From Drosophila miranda (taxonomy: Eukaryota > Arthropoda > Insecta > Diptera > Drosophilidae): a stretch of DNA of 64,000 nucleotides. The stretch lies in contig NC_046677.1 of assembly GCF_003369915.1 (NCBI RefSeq), positions 16,120,001-16,184,000 of the forward strand, given 5' to 3'. A program made the position numbers and the translations under genes. This document shows, piece after piece, positions 27,001 through 37,628 of this stretch. Numbering within the stretch: position 1 is the first letter of the stretch; the number at the start of each line of letters is the position of its first letter. The notes beneath the pieces were generated by a model. It had not been told where the DNA came from. It worked only from the letters and a program-made list of their open reading frames with translations, and made no database searches.

Positions 27001-28773
27001 CCGCAGGCCCTGGTCTATCCGCTGACGGTAGCCTCCAAATCCGCTTCGCTGGCACGCAGGAATGCCGCCTTTAAGATCTTGGACTCAATGCGGAAACACT
27101 CGCCCACGCTCGTGGAGCAGGCGGTGATGTGCAGCGAGGAGCTCATCCGCGTGGCCATCCTCTGGCACGAGCAGTGGCACGAGGGTCTGGAAGAGGCCTC
27201 CCGCCTGTACTTCGGGGATCGCAATGTAAAGGGGATGTTTGAGATCCTAGAGCCGCTGCACGCCATGCTGGAGCGTGGCCCGCAGACACTTAAGGAGACC
27301 TCCTTCTCGCAGGCCTACGGCCGGGAGCTGACGGAAGCGTATGAGTGGTCGCAGCGCTACAAGACCTCGGCGGTGGTGATGGATTTGGACCGTGCCTGGG
27401 ACATTTACTATCATGTGTTCCAGAAGATCTCACGCCAACTGCCGCAGTTGACGTCGCTGGAGCTTCCGTATGTCTCGCCCAAGCTGATGACCTGCAAGGA
27501 CCTAGAGCTGGCTGTCCCTGGATCCTACAACCCTGGCCAGGAGTTGATACGTATCAGCCACATCAAGACGAACCTGCAGGTGATCACGTCCAAGCAGCGG
27601 CCGCGCAAGCTCTGCATTCGCGGATCCAACGGCAAGGACTACATGTACCTGCTGAAGGGCCACGAGGATCTGCGGCAGGATGAGCGTGTAATGCAGCTAT
27701 TCTCGCTGGTCAACACCCTCTTGCTGGACGACCCGGACACGTTCCGTAGGAATTTGGCCATTCAGCGATACGCTGTGATCCCGCTGAGCACCAATTCGGG
27801 TCTGATCGGCTGGGTGCCGCACTGTGATACGCTCCACACGCTGATACGCGACTATCGGGACAAGAAGAAGGTGCCGCTCAACCAGGAGCACCGCACCATG
27901 CTGAACTTTGCCCCGGACTACGACCACCTGACGCTCATGCAGAAGGTGGAGGTGTTTGAGTACGCCTTAGGGCAGACGCAGGGCGACGATCTGGCGAAGC
28001 TGCTGTGGCTCAAGTCCCCCTCCTCGGAGCTGTGGTTCGAGCGGCGCAACAACTATACCCGATCCCTGGCCGTCATGTCGATGGTGGGTTATATCCTGGG
28101 CCTGGGCGATCGCCATCCCTCCAACCTCATGCTGGATCGCATGAGCGGCAAGATTCTGCACATTGACTTTGGTGATTGCTTCGAGGTGGCCATGACGCGG
28201 GAGAAGTTCCCCGAGAAGATACCCTTCCGACTCACGCGGATGTTGATCAAGGCCATGGAGGTGACGGGCATCGAGGGCACGTACCGACGCACCTGCGAGA
28301 GCGTGATGCTGGTGCTGCGACGCAACAAGGACTCGCTGATGGCCGTGCTGGAGGCGTTTGTGTACGATCCGCTGCTCAATTGGCGACTCCTCGATGTCGA
28401 CAAGAAGGGTAACGATGCGGCGGGCGCCAATGGCGGCGGTGCCGCCGGTCGTGGCGGCTCTGGCATGCAGGTGGGCAATAGCGGCGATAGTTTAAGCAAC
28501 TCTGTGGAGGATTCCCTGCCCATGGCCAAGTCGAAGACGTACGAGGCGCAGCTGCTGCTGCAGCAAGGTGGTGGCCTGCACAACAACGTGGCCGACGAGA
28601 CGAACAGCAAGGCCAGTCAGGTGATCAAGCGGGTCAAGTGCAAGCTAACGGGCACAGATTTCCAAACGCAGAAGAGCGTCAACGAGCAGCAGCAGGTGGA
28701 GCTGCTCATCCAGCAGGCGACCAACAACGAGAACCTCTGCCAGTGCTACATTGGCTGGTGTCCGTTCTGGTAA
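21080..28773 (+). CDS. Tor: Target of rapamycin serine/threonine kinase
   Basis: PIKK-family kinase, the catalytic core of TORC1 and TORC2, which couples amino acids and insulin signalling to growth. Exons 21080-21305, 21367-21584, 21647-22213, 22275-23014 and 23079-28773 give 7446 nt, or 2481 residues, against about 2470 in D. melanogaster. It starts MSTSSVVQNFVNGLKSRNRN. HEAT repeats fill the N-terminal half and the FAT domain follows. The FRB domain starts near residue 1938 (ILWHEQWHEGLEEASRLYFG, later KETSFSQAYGRELTEA). The kinase domain has LLKGHEDLRQDERVMQ near 2107, the catalytic loop GLGDRHPSNLM near 2257 and the metal-binding HIDFGD near 2276. The FATC tail occupies the last 33 residues and ends CQCYIGWCPFW. 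A Gly/Ala-rich insert (AAGANGGGAAGRGGSG) precedes FATC. No defects are seen. Confidence 0.98.
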
Positions 28774-29285
28774 TCCCAATCCCAATCCCAATATCCGACT
28801 GAGCGAGATTCTACTACAACTACTACTACTACTTATTAACTAAAAATCTTCTTCAGTTCACCGACGACTTACATCCATTTGGGGATCGCATGGATTTTTG
28901 TGGGTGTAGATAGCTTCTAAGTACGTATATAAATATTTGTATAATTTATGTTAGAGATACGCTTCATTATCTTTTTATTTGTGAATTCAATTGCAAATAA
29001 ATTCCAATTTTGTAAAAATCATCACAAATAACAAAAAAATTGTGTAAACCCGCGAAACGATTTGAAAAAATTACAGTCGATGTTTTCACATCACCAATGT
29101 TTTGCGAAATATTGTTCTGAACTTTTCAAAAGCTAATTGTGAATCTGCTGTGAACCACAAATCGTAAATCTCCAGCACAATAATTAATTATATTATGTGT
29201 ACAATTATAGAAGGTAGGCAATATAGACACTAAAACTGCACATTAATCTAAGTCCTAGGGATAGTGTGTTTGGGGGCGGGGCAGC
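28774..29285. other. Tor and Ube4B 3' ends (convergent)
   Basis: About 510 bp between two convergent stop codons. A TCCCAA repeat follows the Tor stop, and AATAAA at 28996-29001 is a likely Tor polyadenylation signal. The remainder is AT-rich and should hold the Ube4B 3' UTR. Confidence 0.7.
28996..29001 (+). terminator. Polyadenylation signal of Tor
   Basis: AATAAA hexamer 223 bp after the Tor stop codon on the coding strand, followed by T-rich sequence. Assigned by position only. Confidence 0.55.
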
Positions 29286-32200
29286 TTATCTATTGTTCCT
29301 CTTGCCCCGCTGCTCCTTGCGCCAGGCCTCGATGCGGTGCTTCAGTTCTAAGTTGGCCACCAGCATATCCTCGGTGAGCGGCTGTCGATTGAACGGATCC
29401 GTGCAGCTATTTAATAGATGGCGTGTGATGATGGCCCGGTCCATGACAGTGCCCGACGGCAGCACCACGGGATCCGACATCAAGGTATCCATCAGCGGAT
29501 CCTTGAACTCGTCGGGGGCATCAGCGCATTCATCTTCAGTCTGTTGGTTGGTTACTGCAAATACAAAAGGTAATTAATTACCTTATTGGTTTCCAATTCA
29601 ATATATCTTCCAAGCCTACCGTAGATTTCGTGAGCTCGCTGTGTGAGCGCCTTGAAGCGCTCCACCTCAACGGCTGAGCGTAGCGCCAGGCGCTTGATTC
29701 GTGACGCCGCCTCATTGCATATGTGCACATCGAAGGAGCGCTCGTCGGCGGCCAGTGCCTCGGCGAATCTATCACAGTCCAGATGGAGATATATGTCGAA
29801 GATTTGGGCCAGCAAACTGCGCGGCTCCCAGCCGTACTTTGCCGGATTCTTTACCTTCAGATCGTTGCATTTGGGACCCGCTAACTGTTTCAGATTGAAA
29901 TTCAACATTGAGCTGAGACGATCCACGAGCTCGGCGCGCATGAAAGGCTCCTTGATGTCGCTCTGAAATGAACAAAGTCATTTATTAGGGGGCGGATCTC
30001 CACTCCTTGCACTCCACTCACTGTCAGATAGTGAAACAGATCGACTGTCTCGCGTGCGAGCGTTAAATAGGAGCGACATTGCCGCTCATCGGTGGCCAGC
30101 TGGGTGAGGCGACTCTGTTGCTGATCGGCGGTCATTTTGGCGAGGCTCTGCTTGTCCGACAACAGCTGCTGGGTCTGGTGGATGCGCTTCAGATTCTCGA
30201 GACACTCGTCCAGCAGGAACGTTGTGTCGTTCATTAGCATATTGACGAATTTAACGAACTGATTGCCCACCCGCGATTCGCAGATGACGGCCTGGCGGTG
30301 GATGGGATTCTCCCACATTGATTTGAACAGATGGCTAATATGATATCTGCAAAATAAACACACAATGAAGAGTGGAAACGAAACGGTCTTGAGAGGGCAT
30401 CTACAGAATGAGAATTCGGCTAATTGAATGCTCAAATTCCTTGCATTTCCGTTTTGGCTTTTCGCCTCTTTTCGATCGGTTCTTGCCGGCGGAGTCTTAT
30501 CGCTTATCAGACGTACACACACATATATCGCTTAGGCGGACTACAAATCAAAGGAACTTACCTTATGGTAAACTTATCGTAAAACTCAGTGCTTTGACCC
30601 GTTGTCTCTACATCCACAAAGAATCTCATTAGAGCGCTGACCAGGGCGTTCTGTGCCAGCTGATGGTTCCACATCTGCAACAAGACATTTAATTGATCAG
30701 GATTGTCCATCAGGATTCAAGCAGTCTATCTTACCGCTGTATTCACAGAGTTAGCTGGCTTCAAAGAGAACACAAACATCACCTCGACCAGCTTGGCAGT
30801 CACGTACGGATTCTTGATGAGATGCGAGGCACAAACGCAGGTCAGCAGCCATGTGATGATCGAATGATCGATGCTCTGGCGTATGTCCACATTGGCATGC
30901 TGCATGGTAAACAAAATGAACTCGGCAATGTCATCGATGTACCACTCGGGCAGTGCGGAAAATGCGTCGGTTGCCTTCAGCGTTTGCACTGGCAGCTTGG
31001 ATATGAACGGGCCCCCAATGGCGCGACCCTCGAACTGGTAGAGCATAAACTCGCACACCGTCGAATAGAATTCTGTGCAGCGCTGAAGCAGGGCTGGATC
31101 TAGTAGCGTAATTTCGCTGCAGTTCTTCGAGCTGCAAAGGATACCAAATTGAATAATGAACGATGGACGGGATGAAGATGGGATGGGATGCCTACCGATT
31201 TAGCTTGCGTAGCTGCTTCTCCCATCGCTCCTTGAACTGATTATTGCGCGAGGCATACCGAGAGTTGACCCAATGCTGCTTGGTGCGGTCCAGCTCGTCG
31301 ATCAGCTTCTGCAGCTCCTTGATGGCTCGCATCTTCTGGCGGTAGCGCTGGATGGCGGGCATATAGCCCAAATGGTGGGCCTGGAGAGTGAGAAACCAGC
31401 ACTGCGTCTGGAAATTTACCTCCTTGACGGGCTCGCTGAATTCGCGGCCGAGGAAACTCTTGTACTCCTCCTCGTTGTAGCGTATCTTTGTGTCGTGTTC
31501 GATGCTAACCTGCGAGTTCCTCATGTAGTGATAGTTGGGCTCAATCCGCTCCAGTTTGATCTTCACAGACAGATGCTGCAGGATGCTCATCAAATTAATG
31601 ACAAAACCATCTCTAGCGAGGAGCTTCTCATCGCTGGCAAACTGCACACGACGATCGTTACGCCGCAGGATGTTGCCAATGTACTCGAGGGTCTTTGGAC
31701 GGCTGCTGGCGTTCACGCACAGCGAATGGAAGATGCCATGCAAGTGGGTGCGCATCTCATGAAGGCCCTGAAATATCACGAAACGAATAAGCAAAGAAAA
31801 GAGAGTGTTTATGCGAGTGTGGCACATACCCAACGAAGTCGCGAGGCCAGCGCATCCTCCACCTTGTTCTTGGTGGTCTCCGCAAACTTGACATTCTCCT
31901 CGGCAAACAGCGAGACGGACAGAAAGGGCCCCAGGAAACTGCATTTGACAATCTCCCGGCCCGAGATCTTTGTGCAAATCGGTGGAATAAAGTTGGGCTG
32001 ACGGGCCACGAGATCGGCCAGAGGTCGCACTGCCCCCACCTTGATGACCACCAGCTTGGCCAGCCATTCGATTTGCAATAGATTGATTTTGGCTGTGCAA
32101 ATGTTGCGCTGCATGCCAGTGAAGAGGCCACGCAGCACCTGGCCAAAGATGGTGTCAAACGCGTCCAGATCCTCGTGTGTGTGGGCCACAATGTCGACCA

Positions 32201-33509
32201 GGAAGGACTCGCTCACCTTCTCCATATACATGAGCTCTAGAAGCGCCGACTGATCCAACCGCCAGTTGAGATTCTGATGGATGCGATCCGTCAGCACCAG
32301 CACCGTCATGCGCATAATGTTCTCAAAGGCCAAGTGGAGGGCCGGCTGGCTGGCCGCCGTCTTAATGGCACACTCTGACTGATAGTTCTCATAGCACTTC
32401 ATCAGATAGAGGATCACACTGTGCTTGGTGGTGGTCGCAATGTTCAGCACCGAAGGGGCCAGACAGGAGCTGGCGTCGCTGCTGGCCGTGGCCTCGCTTT
32501 GGCTGGAGGTGGCCGCCTCCTCAATGGTCGATGTCGAGGCCACCGCATTGGCCATGATCTCTTGGACCTCTGTATCGTCCGATTTGATCTTTTTGGGCGT
32601 TGAGAATTCCATATCATCCACAAGGCAGGCACTGCCCTCGCCCAGCTCATCGTTGTAGATCTTGAGGGCCGTCTCCATGAGGACATTCGAGACAATGAAA
32701 TCAAAGTCGAACCGTTTGCTGGGATGCTGCTCCACGAAGCTGGCCGTTTGGGCGCATATAATGGAGCCGCTGCCAAACTCATTCCATGTGCAATTTAGCA
32801 AGCGCGACAGCAGCTGCTCGTTCTGCTCATCCACGCTCTTTGGCGAGGAGCCACCGTCTGATGATGATACCGGCTGCTTGTTGGACGATTCCCGTTCGTG
32901 AGTCACTGTAGAGTGCTGCTTGGTGCTGCTTGGGGTATCGACTGTGGCCGATTGTGGTCTCACAGTGCGCTTAGTGGCCGCCTCGTTGGGCAGACTGAGA
33001 GCTGGCGCCATTTCCACATCCTGTATGGGCACTACGGACGTCATTTCCACATCCATGTCTGTTTTGCTGCTCAGATCCGGCCAGGTGGATGACTCACTGT
33101 CGCTGTGCGTGGCCTCGCGCACCAGGCGAGAATCGCCAGAGACGTTTGTCTGCTTCCGTGATGCCTTCTCTGGGCTGGGAGCTGTGGTGGCAGCGGCCAA
33201 AGGAGTTTGTATGATACTTCTGGCGGCCAAAGTGCGTAGACGACGTTCGCGCATCTGTTGATGAGATGAGTCATGCTACCTGTTTAGAGTCTGTTTTTGG
33301 TAAAGGGTTCAAACGGTACTTGCCTCCTCTGCTGATAGCGTTACAGGTATTGGGGGTGTTTGTGCCTGCTCTTCTGGCGGCTGATCTTCTGGATGCTGCT
33401 CTTGTTTGGGCAGCAAGGGCGGCTGTTCCTGCACCAGCGGCAGCGGCTGCGGTTCTTCATCGTCCTCCTCTTCCTCCATGGGCTTCTGGCGCGGTTCTTC
33501 TTCCGGCAT
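29286..33509 (-). CDS. Ube4B: U-box ubiquitin chain elongation factor E4 B (UFD2 family)
   Basis: E3/E4 ligase that extends ubiquitin chains on substrates. Eight coding exons: 33324-33509, 31830-33254, 31196-31767, 30735-31131, 30562-30674, 30022-30346, 29620-29962 and 29286-29554. They total 3630 nt, or 1209 residues plus stop, with consistent phases. Exon 1 encodes an acidic, Pro/Gln-rich tail from the first in-frame ATG ([17 protein letters not shown]). The conserved UFD2-family N-terminal motif spans the first junction ([16 protein letters not shown]). That first intron begins GC rather than GT (GAG/GCAAGT). A long Ser/Thr-rich region follows, then the Ufd2 core. The U-box is at about residues 1135-1207 in the last exon ([20 protein letters not shown], later [13 protein letters not shown]). 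It probably corresponds to D. melanogaster CG9934. Confidence 0.93.
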
Positions 33510-34804
33510 CTCTCCTTCCTTCCAACACGATGCGCAGTTGTTGCTAGAGGAAATTTGTTTTTCCAATCTGTTTCTGTTTGTTTGTTGCGTAGTTTTTCCT
33601 CCGCCCTCCTGCCAAATGAGTTATCATGTGGGTTAATGAACCAAACAGCACAAGAAAGCGGGACGAACAAAAAGAGAACCGCAGCTGGCGGGAGAGTGGG
33701 CGATGCGTTGCTTTCCTCCCTCTCTCTCTCTCTCTCTATGACGGGGACAGTCGTTGCCTCGCCACGCGCATTTAACAAATAAATAAAGAGTCCAGAAGCA
33801 GCAGCAGCAGCAAGCAGGCAGCGGTCAACGTCAAGTTCAAGACGAGACAATGCCGCCGCCGCATACCGCAGATGGATTGGATTGTATAGATGGATTGCGA
33901 TTGGGCCCAGGCATTGTTTCTTTGTCAGCTACTACGCACTTTGATGATGTGTGGGAGGATAGAAGGATGGATGCTCATGCGGATGGCAACGTGACATACA
34001 GAGGAATGTAGGGATAACCTGACCTGCCACAAACATATAGCCGTGGCAGTGACAGCCACTCAGGTGCGGAGTGCGCACAGATATGCGCTGAGCTGCTGTT
34101 GCTGTGGCAGCATCTATTTATAGACTGCAGCCAGGCAGGGGTCGGGGGGAGGTAGGGAGCGGGGAGGGGGCAGTGTGTGTGTGTGTGTGTGGATAGGGGA
34201 TACAGCAAATTGCAGTAAACAATATCATAGCATATGCGAATCGGATAAATATACACCCTTATATAAGTGATAGTGCAAAGATAAGCATCGACTTCCAATG
34301 AACCAGCAAATAGGTCGGGGAGTATCCGAAAAGTTATCTGCGCATTTTACTATAGAATAGGCATGTACATACGCACATCCCATTGGGGATAGATAGGGAT
34401 AGGGGTGGAGATGGAGATGGTGGTGCCACTTACCTGCTGCTGCCTGGCTGCCTGCCTGCCACGAATTCGAATTCGAAACAAATTGTTTATATCTGAATCT
34501 GTTTATATGTGCATTTTATTGCTGCTGTTCGGGTGCCTTGACTCTGCTGGGGCTGTGTCGCGCGCTGCTGCCTCTAATGCAGATTTTCGACAACGACGAC
34601 AGACGACCAACAACGACAACGGCGACGATGACGGGTGACCACGCAAAAAAAAATTTCTCTTTTGTTCTGATTTGAGGCAAGGTTATCGGAGTGTCTTGCG
34701 CTTGCTATCTATAATGCCTTTGCGTTGCAATTATCAGATCCAATACGTATTCGACGAACAAATGTGAAAATTATATTTTCTTGATAAATAACAAGTTGAA
34801 AACA

Positions 34805-35080
34805 AATTGACTTATCGATAAAATATACCGTCGGACCCTCAGAAATATACCAAAATAGACCGTCCCATTTGAAAAATATTCCGTAAATATACTGACGAAT
34901 TCAAGTTCTATTTTACATATTCCTCGTTTTTGATATTCCGTGGAATATTACTAGCTATATGGAACATTTAGCCATGCCCACATAAATTTATCCGATTAGT
35001 GAATATATTTTCTAATTGACGGGTTACATTAAACACTTGCTTTTATTGGATTTCTATAAACCGTTGAAAATGAAATTTAA
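34805..35080 (+). repeat. Dispersed promoter-like repeat, copy B
   Basis: Highly similar to 20130-20400. Shared elements are GACTTATCG, AAATATACCGTC, GACCCTCAGAAATATACC, AATATACTGACGAATTCAAG, GGAATATTACTAGCTA and CATTTAGCCATG-type sequence. It contains a perfect TATCGATA DRE. The order of blocks is conserved with the Vha68/Tor intergenic copy. Confidence 0.75.
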
Positions 35081-35151
35081 TAATGTGAGTAGACGTCTGC
35101 AGGCGTCAATCGCGGACTTATCGTTAAAAGATTAGAGCTGTCAATCGATAC

Positions 35152-35159
35152 TATCGATA
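35152..35159. promoter_or_regulatory. DRE (TATCGATA)
   Basis: Palindromic TATCGATA within CTATCGATAG, the binding site of DREF at many Drosophila housekeeping promoters. A second TATCGATA is at 34813-34820. Which gene they serve is unclear. Ube4B on the minus strand starts translation 1.3-1.6 kb away. Confidence 0.5.
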
Positions 35160-35305
35160 GTATCGGGTTCACATTACTAAGATTAGAAAAAAAAAGCCTT
35201 TTAAAGGCTATTTTTCAGGAAAAATTGAATACAAAATTTTCAAAATTAAACATTTTATTTATATTCTTCCTTTCCAAAACTCAAAGATGTGATTTTCGTC
35301 CCGTG

Positions 35306-35316
35306 CAGTGTGACCG
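35306..35316 (-). promoter_or_regulatory. Motif 1 element near the palindrome
   Basis: Reads CGGTCACACTG on the minus strand, a perfect Motif 1 match, followed on the plus strand by ATATACCGT repeats. It lies about 290 bp outside the left palindrome arm and could start a transcript leading away from or, if bidirectional, into the palindrome. Confidence 0.45.
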
Positions 35317-35384
35317 CTCCCTCCGAAATCTTCCGAAATATACCGTCCCATTTTCAAAATATACCGTAAGTATATTGATAAAAA

Positions 35385-35590
35385 AACGAACTTAGCCCAC
35401 TTAAGCCCACTCAATTTAAACAGTTCAACGACCTAAGGTAAATGGCGGAAAATATCAGTGATTGTAAATTCTTCTTGCAGATCCATGCCATTTTTCCTCT
35501 AGCCTTAAAATAAATAACGATATCTTTCACCTGAGCTGCGCTACAATAATAATAATTTAATTTTCATTATTTTCGGTGGAATATATTATA
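35385..35590 (+). repeat. Dispersed repeat partner of 42340-42550
   Basis: Shares TTAGCCCACTTAAGCC, then diverged blocks, then GATATCTTTCACCT and CTGCGCTA with 42340-42550, in the same orientation. It abuts the outer end of the left palindrome arm. Confidence 0.6.
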
Positions 35591-35734
35591 ATATTGTCGG
35601 ATCGATACTACATCCACGATCGCGTGCATCGTGCCAGCAGCTGGTACTTTCTTTATTTACCTGCAAATTTTACAACGTACGACGTACGTGCTTCTCAGGA
35701 GCGCACATTTCCGCATCGTCTTTCTTCCTTCACC

Positions 35735-36536
35735 ATGTTTTACCTCATCGGCTTTGACCGGGTAAGTTTTCCCTATTCATCTTTTCAATCGACTATTTTT
35801 TCTTAGTTCTTCTTCTTTTATTTTTTATTCCCTCCAGCTCTATTGGCAGAGACCCTCTTTGGCCACAATCTTAGCAGTGCCGCAGGGGATCGGAGATCTG
35901 ATCCCGCCAGGTAAATTTATGAAGTTATTATTTATTCATTTACTTTATTTAATTCTTCCTTTCATTTTAGCGGGTCACTACTTTCGGTAGCCAGGAATAA
36001 CTCTTGCGTGCCCGCAGATAACGATATGCCCACCATTGATTACCAGGGGTTTAACCTTTCTGGTCTTCCGATTCATATGAGAGAGTGGTCCTTGATGCCA
36101 TGGGCCCCTCGTGACATGATTCCTGTCGCGCGAGGCTGGGGCCTCTGGCCTGGGTGACCTTTGGGTGCGGCCACTGCCATGGCCTTCTCTCCGCCTTTCC
36201 GCCGTAGCTCCTCGTCCTCTCGGGAGTTCTAAGGGATGCGCTCCTGGCTGGATTGTGGCAGCCATGATGCCGCTGCTGTGTCGCTGTGTCGACAATGTGG
36301 CGTCCCGTCCGCTGCAGCAGGTACCAGAGATCGACGGGAACCACGGAAAATAATGTCGCCAACACTCCATACATGCGTCGCCGAATCCAGCGCTGGGCTT
36401 CAGCTTCGATACGTGTAAGTGAATCAGAATATAATATTTGATATATCTTAAAAATATCTTCATTCACAGAAACCGAGTCGTATCCGATTTCCCACCGCCA
36501 GACGGAGCCCTGTCCAGCATTACCGAGGCGTATTAG
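35735..36536 (+). pseudogene. Intron-containing gene remnant in the left arm
   Basis: Looks like a spliced gene. An exon ends at 35761 (MFYLIGFDR, then GTAAGT). A second exon, 35838-35910, continues in frame (LYWQRPSLATILAVPQGIGD) and ends at GTAAAT. An acceptor TTTTAG precedes 35971. A donor GTAAGT follows 36414, and an acceptor TTCACAG precedes 36470. The third exon read from the second stops after six codons (GHYFR). A longer reading frame there is broken by TGA near 36157 and TAA near 36231. Exon 4 could end ALSSITEAY at 36536. The protein family is not recognised. It is most likely a decayed or non-coding copy of a spliced gene that points to the palindrome centre. Confidence 0.5.
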
Positions 36537-36895
36537 AGACGGACCGAGTCCCATCCCAGCCAGACAGAATCGTATCCAGCATGATAGAATCGCATAGAAG
36601 TCATCGTCATCCTTTTAAATGGCCACCAAGGACTTTGACTATGGCAACTAAGGGAGCGGCTACGCGGGCTACTAGGTTCTAGATAGATCTCATCATTGTT
36701 AGATTTAAGGATATACAAGTCTATAGTAGATGTATATGATGTATAGATATATGTATATATAGATATAAATGTTGTCCACTTGTTTATTTATTTATACTAA
36801 GTTAAGTTATGGTTAATAAAATTATTGAATAATCATCCTTGCAGTATCCTGTTTTGGAGAAATTATACCGATTACAAAAAGGCGTGAGACGCTCA

Positions 36896-37420
36896 GATCG
36901 GTTCACAAATAGCGGAGAAAACTAAATATTTTTGATTGGGGAAAATGTCCTTGATCCTTGATAAGGACTCTACCAAATCAGGGACATTTTTCCGATCATA
37001 GGAAGCCGTCTCATGTTCCGATCGGGTCCCAAATAGCCGAGAAAACTTAATATGTATGGTTGGGGTCGTTGGAGTCCTTACCGAAGGATCAAGGACATTT
37101 TTCTGATCTCGGGGGGTCACGGCACGCCCCGATCGGGTCACAAATAAGAGAGAAAACAAGATATATATGTCTGCAGAAAATATCCTTAGTCCTTGGTCCT
37201 TGATAAGGACTTCATCAAAACAGGGACATTTTTCCGAACACAGGAAGCCGTCGCACGTCCTGATCGGCCCATAAATAGCGGAGAAAATTAATACCTTTGA
37301 TCCTTGATATCCTTTGTCCTTGAAAAGGACTCCATCAAAACAGGGACATTTTGTCGATCACAGAAAGCCGTCGCATGTCCCGATCGGGCCTCAAATAACG
37401 GAGAAAACATAACGGGTTTG
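36896..37420 (+). repeat. Tandem repeats of about 120 bp in the left arm
   Basis: Four to five diverged units start with GATCGG near 36896, 37020, 37131, 37262 and 37382 (spacing 111-131 bp). Each includes CAAATA.CGGAGAAAA, AAGGAC and GGGACATTTTTCCGA-type blocks. The same array appears reversed in the right arm at about 37755-38278. Confidence 0.75.
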
Positions 37421-37545
37421 TATTTGTTATTTTTGAAAATGTAGTTCAAGAAATCACCGATAGGGGCGCCACCGTACATAACAAAAAAAACTCGCGTCAA
37501 ATGGCCAAAATCCGGATGGGATACCAGGCGAACAGAAATCAGCAG

Positions 37546-37628
37546 CAAGCAACTGTAGCAAATGCAAAAAAAAAATGTGGTGCATACTTTTGGGGGACAA
37601 TAAATTTTTCAAAAAAATCAGTTACCTT
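37546..37628. other. Spacer (loop) of the inverted repeat
   Basis: 83 bp of unique, A-rich sequence between the two arms, with a run of ten A (37565-37574) and TTTGGGGGACAATAAATTT. If the locus is transcribed across, this would be the terminal loop of a hairpin with a stem of about 1.9 kb. Confidence 0.9.

Larger units (their letters stand above)
33510..35597. other. Upstream region of Ube4B with dispersed repeats
   Basis: No convincing coding sequence. It contains the Ube4B 5' UTR and promoter, a TG tract at 34173-34192, a run of CAG-like triplets near 33798-33822, two DRE sites (34813-34820, 35152-35159), a Motif 1 site (35306-35316), and dispersed repeat copies at 34805-35080 and 35385-35590 that flank the large palindrome. 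Confidence 0.65.
35598..37545 (+). repeat. Left arm of a 3.9-kb inverted repeat
   Basis: Its reverse complement matches 37629-39528. The inner 1.4 kb or so looks identical or nearly so wherever I compared it by eye (for example 36781-36920 against 38258-38397). The outer part is more diverged, with small indels and a block of about 30 bp (36046-36077, including GGGTTTAACCTTTCTGGTC) absent from the right arm. The arm begins at CGGATCGATAC and ends at AAATCAGCAG before the spacer. No transposase, terminal repeats or target duplication were recognised. Confidence 0.95.
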
